From Candidatus Aenigmatarchaeota archaeon (GTDB lineage: Archaea > Aenigmatarchaeota > Aenigmatarchaeia > QMZS01): 9,693 bases of DNA. Within the stretch, counting starts at the first letter, position 1. Every line of letters begins with the position of its first letter. Both the position numbers and the translations under genes were made by a program. The DNA lies in NCBI GenBank assembly GCA_003663355.1, contig QMZV01000026.1, forward strand, positions 1-9,693, in the 5' to 3' direction. Below the pieces are notes generated by a model, which worked only from the letters and a program-made list of their open reading frames with translations, made no database searches and had not been told where the DNA came from. Positions 7,764-9,693 of this stretch are shown here, in pieces.

Positions 7764-7832
7764 ATTTATCGTATTGCCGATAAATGAAGTGCATGAGCAT
7801 TTGAGCGGAATGAAATGGATCAATTTATCGGC
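7764..7832 (+). other. Hairpin region with two competing stems after trm1
   Basis: Starting at the base after the trm1 stop codon, ATTTATCG (7764-7771) and CGATAAAT (7778-7785) form a perfect 8-bp stem with a 6-nt loop. The right arm, extended to GCCGATAAAT (7776-7785), also pairs perfectly over 10 bp with ATTTATCGGC (7823-7832) across a 37-nt loop. The two pairings exclude each other. The larger loop contains a third small hairpin (TGC-ATGA-GCA with weaker flanking pairs, about 7788-7803). No T run follows, so this is not a simple terminator. It may be a structured 3' end, a small RNA, or chance symmetry. Confidence 0.4.
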
Positions 7833-7834
7833 TG

Positions 7835-7897
7835 TTATAATTCCATTAGGGAATTCGAGCGATTAGCGAGGAAGTCGGTAAGAGCGAGCTTATAATT
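7835..7897. repeat. 47-nt GC-richer segment between 8-bp direct repeats
   Basis: TTATAATT occurs at 7835-7842 and 7890-7897, the second copy overlapping the Nudix stop codon. Between them lies a segment clearly richer in G and C than its surroundings, containing GAGCGA, GCGAGG and GCGAGC. The arrangement resembles a short insertion with target duplication, but the repeat is short and AT-only, so chance is quite possible. The string GTCGGTAAGAGCGAGCTTAT here resembles GTCGGCGAGCTAT at 8372-8384. No protein-coding content is seen. Confidence 0.3.
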
Positions 7898-8276
7898 GAT
7901 TGATAGCATCTTCTAACCACGAAGGAAGACTATATTTTCTCAAGTTTTCTCTTGGAACCCAGATGTAACCACTATGCTCTTCACTTATTTTTACTTTGTC
8001 AGAATAAGATTCACATAAGTATGTTTTTCCATCTAAATGAGTTCCTTTTTCTGGTAAATCTAAACTCCATGAGTTTAATAATTTTATTATTTTTATATCT
8101 AATCCACTCTCTTCCTTAACTTCTCTTTTTAGCGCTGATTCATCATTCTCTTGAGGTTTTTTTCTTCCTCCTGGAAGTTCATATTCTCCACCAATAAAAT
8201 CTTCTTTTTTCAAAAGAAGAAACTTATTTTTATATTGAATCAATGCCTTTACTGCTTTGTATTTTTTCAATTCCAT
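7890..8276 (-). CDS. Nudix hydrolase
   Basis: Nudix proteins hydrolyse nucleoside diphosphates linked to another group (dNTPs, ADP-ribose, NADH and others); the substrate cannot be told here. The 128-residue protein is essentially one Nudix domain. The Nudix box spans residues 37-59 and fits GX5EX7REUXEEXGU exactly: G37, E43, then REVKEESGL (51-59) with the metal-binding Glu residues E52, E55 and E56. Strand VKALIQYKNKFLLLKK and ELPGG precede the box in normal order. The frame can be extended upstream to a TTG at 8354. I chose the ATG at 8276 because it gives the standard Nudix N-terminus and sits after a TATA-like TTTTAAATTTA, while the extension would run through the promoter and an intergenic repeat. 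It follows the MazG-like gene on the same strand with a 104-nt gap and converges on trm1. Confidence 0.92.
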   Translation of the reverse strand: MELKKYKAVKALIQYKNKFLLLKKEDFIGGEYELPGGRKKPQENDESALKREVKEESGLDIKIIKLLNSWSLDLPEKGTHLDGKTYLCESYSDKVKISEEHSGYIWVPRENLRKYSLPSWLEDAINQL

Positions 8277-8290
8277 AAAAGTGAATGAAA

Positions 8291-8303
8291 TAAATTTAAA
8301 AGT
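8291..8303 (-). promoter_or_regulatory. TATA-like box of the Nudix gene
   Basis: On the minus strand, AACTTTTAAATTTA lies roughly 15-27 nt before the ATG at 8276, compatible with a leaderless or nearly leaderless transcript. The repeated 26-bp element begins 46 nt upstream of the ATG, just beyond this box. The box is assigned by eye and its exact centre is uncertain within the A/T run. Confidence 0.4.
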
Positions 8304-8322
8304 TAAAAAACTTTTTCTTTCT

Positions 8323-8348
8323 GCGAGCCGACTCTGATTGAATATAAC
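8323..8348 (-). repeat. 26-bp upstream element, copy 1 (Nudix gene)
   Basis: This 26-bp sequence matches 8729-8754 at 24 of 26 positions, including an exact 19-mer written on the plus strand as GACTCTGATTGAATATAAC. The two differences are in the GCGAGCC / GCAAGCT end. It lies 46 nt upstream of the Nudix ATG, beyond the TATA box, where archaeal activators often bind. The matching copy lies 45 nt before the MazG-like ATG, so position as well as sequence is conserved. Regulatory function is inferred. Confidence 0.6.
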
Positions 8349-8380
8349 ATACAAGATTTAACGAACGGGGGGTCGGCGAG

Positions 8381-8683
8381 CTATACTTTTCCTTCTTTTT
8401 CTAATTCCTTACTCAATTTCTTTTGACAGTCAATAGCTAAGCGAATACACTCTTCAGGGTCATAGCCTAAATCATCACACCATCTGATAGTTGAGAAAAT
8501 GATATTACCTAATTCTTTCTTCAATTCTTCATCGGTATGGATGGCTTTGTCTCTTTCATAGTTTCTTTCCCATCGACAAATATCACCGAAAACTTTACCC
8601 ATCCTAACTATAATTTGAGAAAGTGTCAATTTTTGATTGCCCCAGATTTCTCTAGCAGTCTTTAATAATTCTTTTATATCCAT
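8381..8683 (-). CDS. MazG-like protein, possibly with degenerate active site
   Basis: The 100-residue, all-helical-looking protein resembles the MazG / all-alpha NTP pyrophosphohydrolase superfamily, which removes pyrophosphate from (d)NTPs. The second half gives the best match: EELKKELGNIIFSTIRWCD (52-70), DLGYDPEECI and CQKKLSKELE follow the MazG pattern EELGDVLWYL...LGIDLEEAL...KL. The first metal-binding helix (ExxE) aligns with KVFGD (30-34), and the second ExxD reads E57-L-G-N60. On this alignment, made by eye, three of four acidic ligands differ (Glu to Val, Glu to Asp, Asp to Asn), so catalysis is doubtful or uses other residues such as E39. The ATG at 8683 lies about 28 nt after a strong TATA box. 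It precedes the Nudix gene on the same strand and is divergent from the MBL-fold gene. The real-gene call is strong; the family call is moderate. Confidence 0.72.
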   Translation of the reverse strand: MDIKELLKTAREIWGNQKLTLSQIIVRMGKVFGDICRWERNYERDKAIHTDEELKKELGNIIFSTIRWCDDLGYDPEECIRLAIDCQKKLSKELEKEGKV

Positions 8684-8705
8684 AATATTTTGATTATTTT
8701 ATTAG

Positions 8706-8718
8706 TATTTATAAAGTT
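8706..8718 (-). promoter_or_regulatory. BRE/TATA promoter of the MazG-like gene
   Basis: On the minus strand, AACTTTATAAATA is a near-ideal archaeal TATA element. Its centre is about 28 nt before the ATG at 8683, which predicts a leaderless transcript. The 26-bp repeated element ends 11 nt upstream of it. No Shine-Dalgarno site precedes the ATG, in agreement with leaderless translation. Confidence 0.6.
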
Positions 8719-8728
8719 ATTGATTCTT

Positions 8729-8754
8729 GCAAGCTGACTCTGATTGAATATAAC
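8729..8754 (-). repeat. 26-bp upstream element, copy 2 (MazG-like gene)
   Basis: This is the second copy of the 8323-8348 sequence (24/26 identical), 45 nt upstream of the MazG-like ATG. Because the MBL-fold gene diverges here, the element is also 17 nt before that gene's ATG, and its GAATATAAC end could act as part of that gene's TATA region on the plus strand. It may thus serve two genes. This is inferred from position only. Confidence 0.6.
8746..8754 (+). promoter_or_regulatory. Possible TATA element of the MBL-fold gene
   Basis: GAATATAAC, centred about 22 nt before the ATG at 8772, is the only TATA-like string at useful distance. It lies inside copy 2 of the repeated element. TTAAATAAC (8761-8769) is also AT-rich but too close to the start. 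No Shine-Dalgarno site is present. Confidence 0.3.
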
Positions 8755-8771
8755 TTTTGATTAAATAACTT

Positions 8772-9410
8772 ATGAGAATCACTCTGATATACGACAACGA
8801 AATTTATAAAGAGGGATTGGAAGCAGATTGGGGTTTTTCTTGCCTTGTTGAAGCAGAAAATAAAAAGATTCTTTTTGATACTGGAGCAAGCGGAAGAATA
8901 CTTCTAAACAATATGGAAAAACTTAAAATCAAACCTTCATCAATAGATGAAGTTTTTATCTCTCACCCACATTTTGACCATACAGGCGGCTTATCTGATT
9001 TTCTTGATAAGAACAGAAATGTTAAAATTTATGTTCCCTCTTCATTTAAAGAGAATCTTAATGCAAAAGAAGTAATCTATGTAAAAGAAAAAATCAAACT
9101 TCATGAGAACATTTTTTCAACGGGAGAGCTAGAAGGAATAGAGCAATCTTTGTGTGTTAAAACAGAAAAAGGAATTGTCGTAATTGTTGGTTGTTCCCAT
9201 CCAAAAGTTGAAAACATTCTCAAAGTTGCCTCTCAGTTCGGAAAAGTTTATGCTCTTATCGGAGGCTTGCACGGTTTCAAAGATTTTGATTTACTCAATG
9301 ATTTGAAATTAGTTTGCCCATGCCATTGCACCCAACACAAATTAGAGATAAAATCTTTATATCCAGAGAAATATATTGAAGGAGGAGTTGGCAAAATAAT
9401 TGAAATATAA
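8772..9410 (+). CDS. Small metallo-beta-lactamase-fold hydrolase
   Basis: The 212-residue protein has the metallo-beta-lactamase fold of the COG1237-like group (a group often annotated, from MJ0301 work, as dihydropteridine-ribofuranosyl-aminobenzene phosphate synthase). Metal-site motifs in order: FDTGAS (35-40); SHPHFDHTGG (64-73) with H65, H67, D69 and H70; VGCSHPKVENIL (139-150) with H143; IGGLHGF (163-169) with H167; and CPCHCT (182-187) with H185, a match to the family's C-terminal P-x-H-C-T. All expected ligands are present, so it should be active. It is shorter than many family members, with little between the HxHxDH and GCSH motifs. Nothing near it points to methanopterin synthesis, so I leave the substrate open. 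It is divergent from the MazG-like gene and ends 2 nt from the convergent membrane-enzyme gene. Confidence 0.88.
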   Translation: MRITLIYDNEIYKEGLEADWGFSCLVEAENKKILFDTGASGRILLNNMEKLKIKPSSIDEVFISHPHFDHTGGLSDFLDKNRNVKIYVPSSFKENLNAKEVIYVKEKIKLHENIFSTGELEGIEQSLCVKTEKGIVVIVGCSHPKVENILKVASQFGKVYALIGGLHGFKDFDLLNDLKLVCPCHCTQHKLEIKSLYPEKYIEGGVGKIIEI

Positions 9411-9412
9411 AA

Positions 9413-9693
9413 CTACAAAGATTTTAAAATAATAAAAAACCGATAAACAAAGGAAATCAAAGAAAGAATCAAAATTAACAAAATTCCATAATTTAGAACA
9501 AACCAGAATTCTGAAACAATTAAGAAAATGAAGAGTAAAAGAAATCTATCTGCCCTGCCAAACCCGGAATAAAGTCTTTTTTTTGTCAAAGCCTGAGATT
9601 GAGTCCCCAAATAGGAAACCAGCAAAATTATTATTATAGTTAAAAATCCGAGAACAGAATTGATTTTTGGATTGAAAGTTAAACCCAAAAAAA
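9413..9693 (-). CDS. CDP-alcohol phosphatidyltransferase, C-terminal part only
   Basis: The frame is open to the right edge, so the true start is outside. A TTG at 9688 is an internal Leu codon of this open frame, not a credible start. The visible part has about 93 residues with three hydrophobic segments: one around FLTIIIILLVSYLG and two near the end (LLLFIFLIVSEFWFVL and ILLILILSLISFVYRFF). Between the first and second lies GTQSQALTKKRLYSGFGRAD. The pattern VSYLGTQ-x-QA followed by GRADR resembles the C-terminal half of archaeal archaetidylinositol-phosphate synthases, membrane enzymes that join CDP-archaeol with inositol phosphate. The diagnostic DG-x2-AR...D-x3-D catalytic motif would lie upstream, outside the window, so the substrate is unconfirmed. 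It is convergent with the MBL-fold gene, with only 2 nt between stop codons. Confidence 0.7.
   Translation of the reverse strand, partial: FLGLTFNPKINSVLGFLTIIIILLVSYLGTQSQALTKKRLYSGFGRADRFLLLFIFLIVSEFWFVLNYGILLILILSLISFVYRFFIILKSL

Noticed and set aside
7764..7889. C/D box small RNA in the trm1-Nudix gap
   Set aside because: I found no pair of convincing C (RTGATGA) and D (CTGA) boxes at the right spacing; only general hairpin symmetry is supported.
7835..7897. Insertion with 8-bp target duplication
   Set aside because: The repeat TTATAATT is short and purely AT in AT-rich DNA and the 47-nt segment has no terminal inverted repeats, so I list only the pattern, not a mobile element.
8277..8354. 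N-terminal extension of the Nudix protein to a TTG
   Set aside because: The extension is not part of the Nudix fold, uses a TTG, and runs through the TATA box and the repeated 26-bp element.
8349..8380. tRNA-like T-loop string (GTTCGTTAAATC on the minus strand)
   Set aside because: No acceptor stem, D arm or anticodon arm can be built around it.
9686..9688. TTG as start of the right-edge membrane protein
   Set aside because: The frame stays open to the window end and the protein begins mid-fold, lacking the catalytic motif; it is a fragment cut by the window.
1..9693. CRISPR arrays, insertion sequences, tRNA or rRNA genes
   Set aside because: No regularly spaced repeats, transposase motifs, cloverleaf or rRNA signatures were seen on either strand.

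Overview
The window reads as a strongly AT-rich archaeal chromosome segment. The archaeal signs are archaeal-type IleRS and ValRS, a one-domain Sm-like (SmAP) protein, the archaeal/eukaryal tRNA m2,2-G26 methyltransferase Trm1, and a membrane enzyme fragment resembling archaetidylinositol-phosphate synthases. Several genes have BRE/TATA-like boxes about 25-35 nt before the start codon and no gene has a convincing Shine-Dalgarno site, which suggests leaderless transcripts. Compact spacing and AT bias would suit a small-genome (for example DPANN) lineage, but the sequence alone does not prove that. Coding density is very high and no stretch of 300 bases lacks a gene.

Region by region: 1-2492 (minus) is ileS, open at the left edge. 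2540-2770 (minus) is an unrecognised 76-residue gene behind a TATA box with overlapping inverted repeats. 2864-5242 (minus) is valS. A shared divergent promoter region (5243-5308) separates valS from an Sm-like gene (5309-5527, plus). purM (5613-6623, minus) converges on the Sm-like gene and diverges from trm1 (6639-7763, plus) with only 15 nt between start codons. A 126-nt convergent gap (7764-7889) holds hairpins and short repeats. Then come a Nudix hydrolase (7890-8276, minus), a MazG-like protein (8381-8683, minus) and a small metallo-beta-lactamase-fold hydrolase (8772-9410, plus). The right edge holds the C-terminal part of a CDP-alcohol phosphatidyltransferase (9413-9693, minus).

The left two thirds is translation, RNA and purine housekeeping: two tRNA synthetases, a tRNA methylase, an RNA chaperone-like protein and one purine enzyme. 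The 7.9-9.4 kb part looks more accessory. The Nudix and MazG-like genes both belong to families that hydrolyse nucleotide pyrophosphate bonds. A 26-bp sequence repeated with 24/26 identity lies 46 and 45 nt upstream of their start codons, just beyond their TATA boxes. This looks like a shared upstream regulatory element and is the most interesting signal I found. I see no CRISPR array, transposon, rRNA or tRNA, and no clear-cut new defence system.
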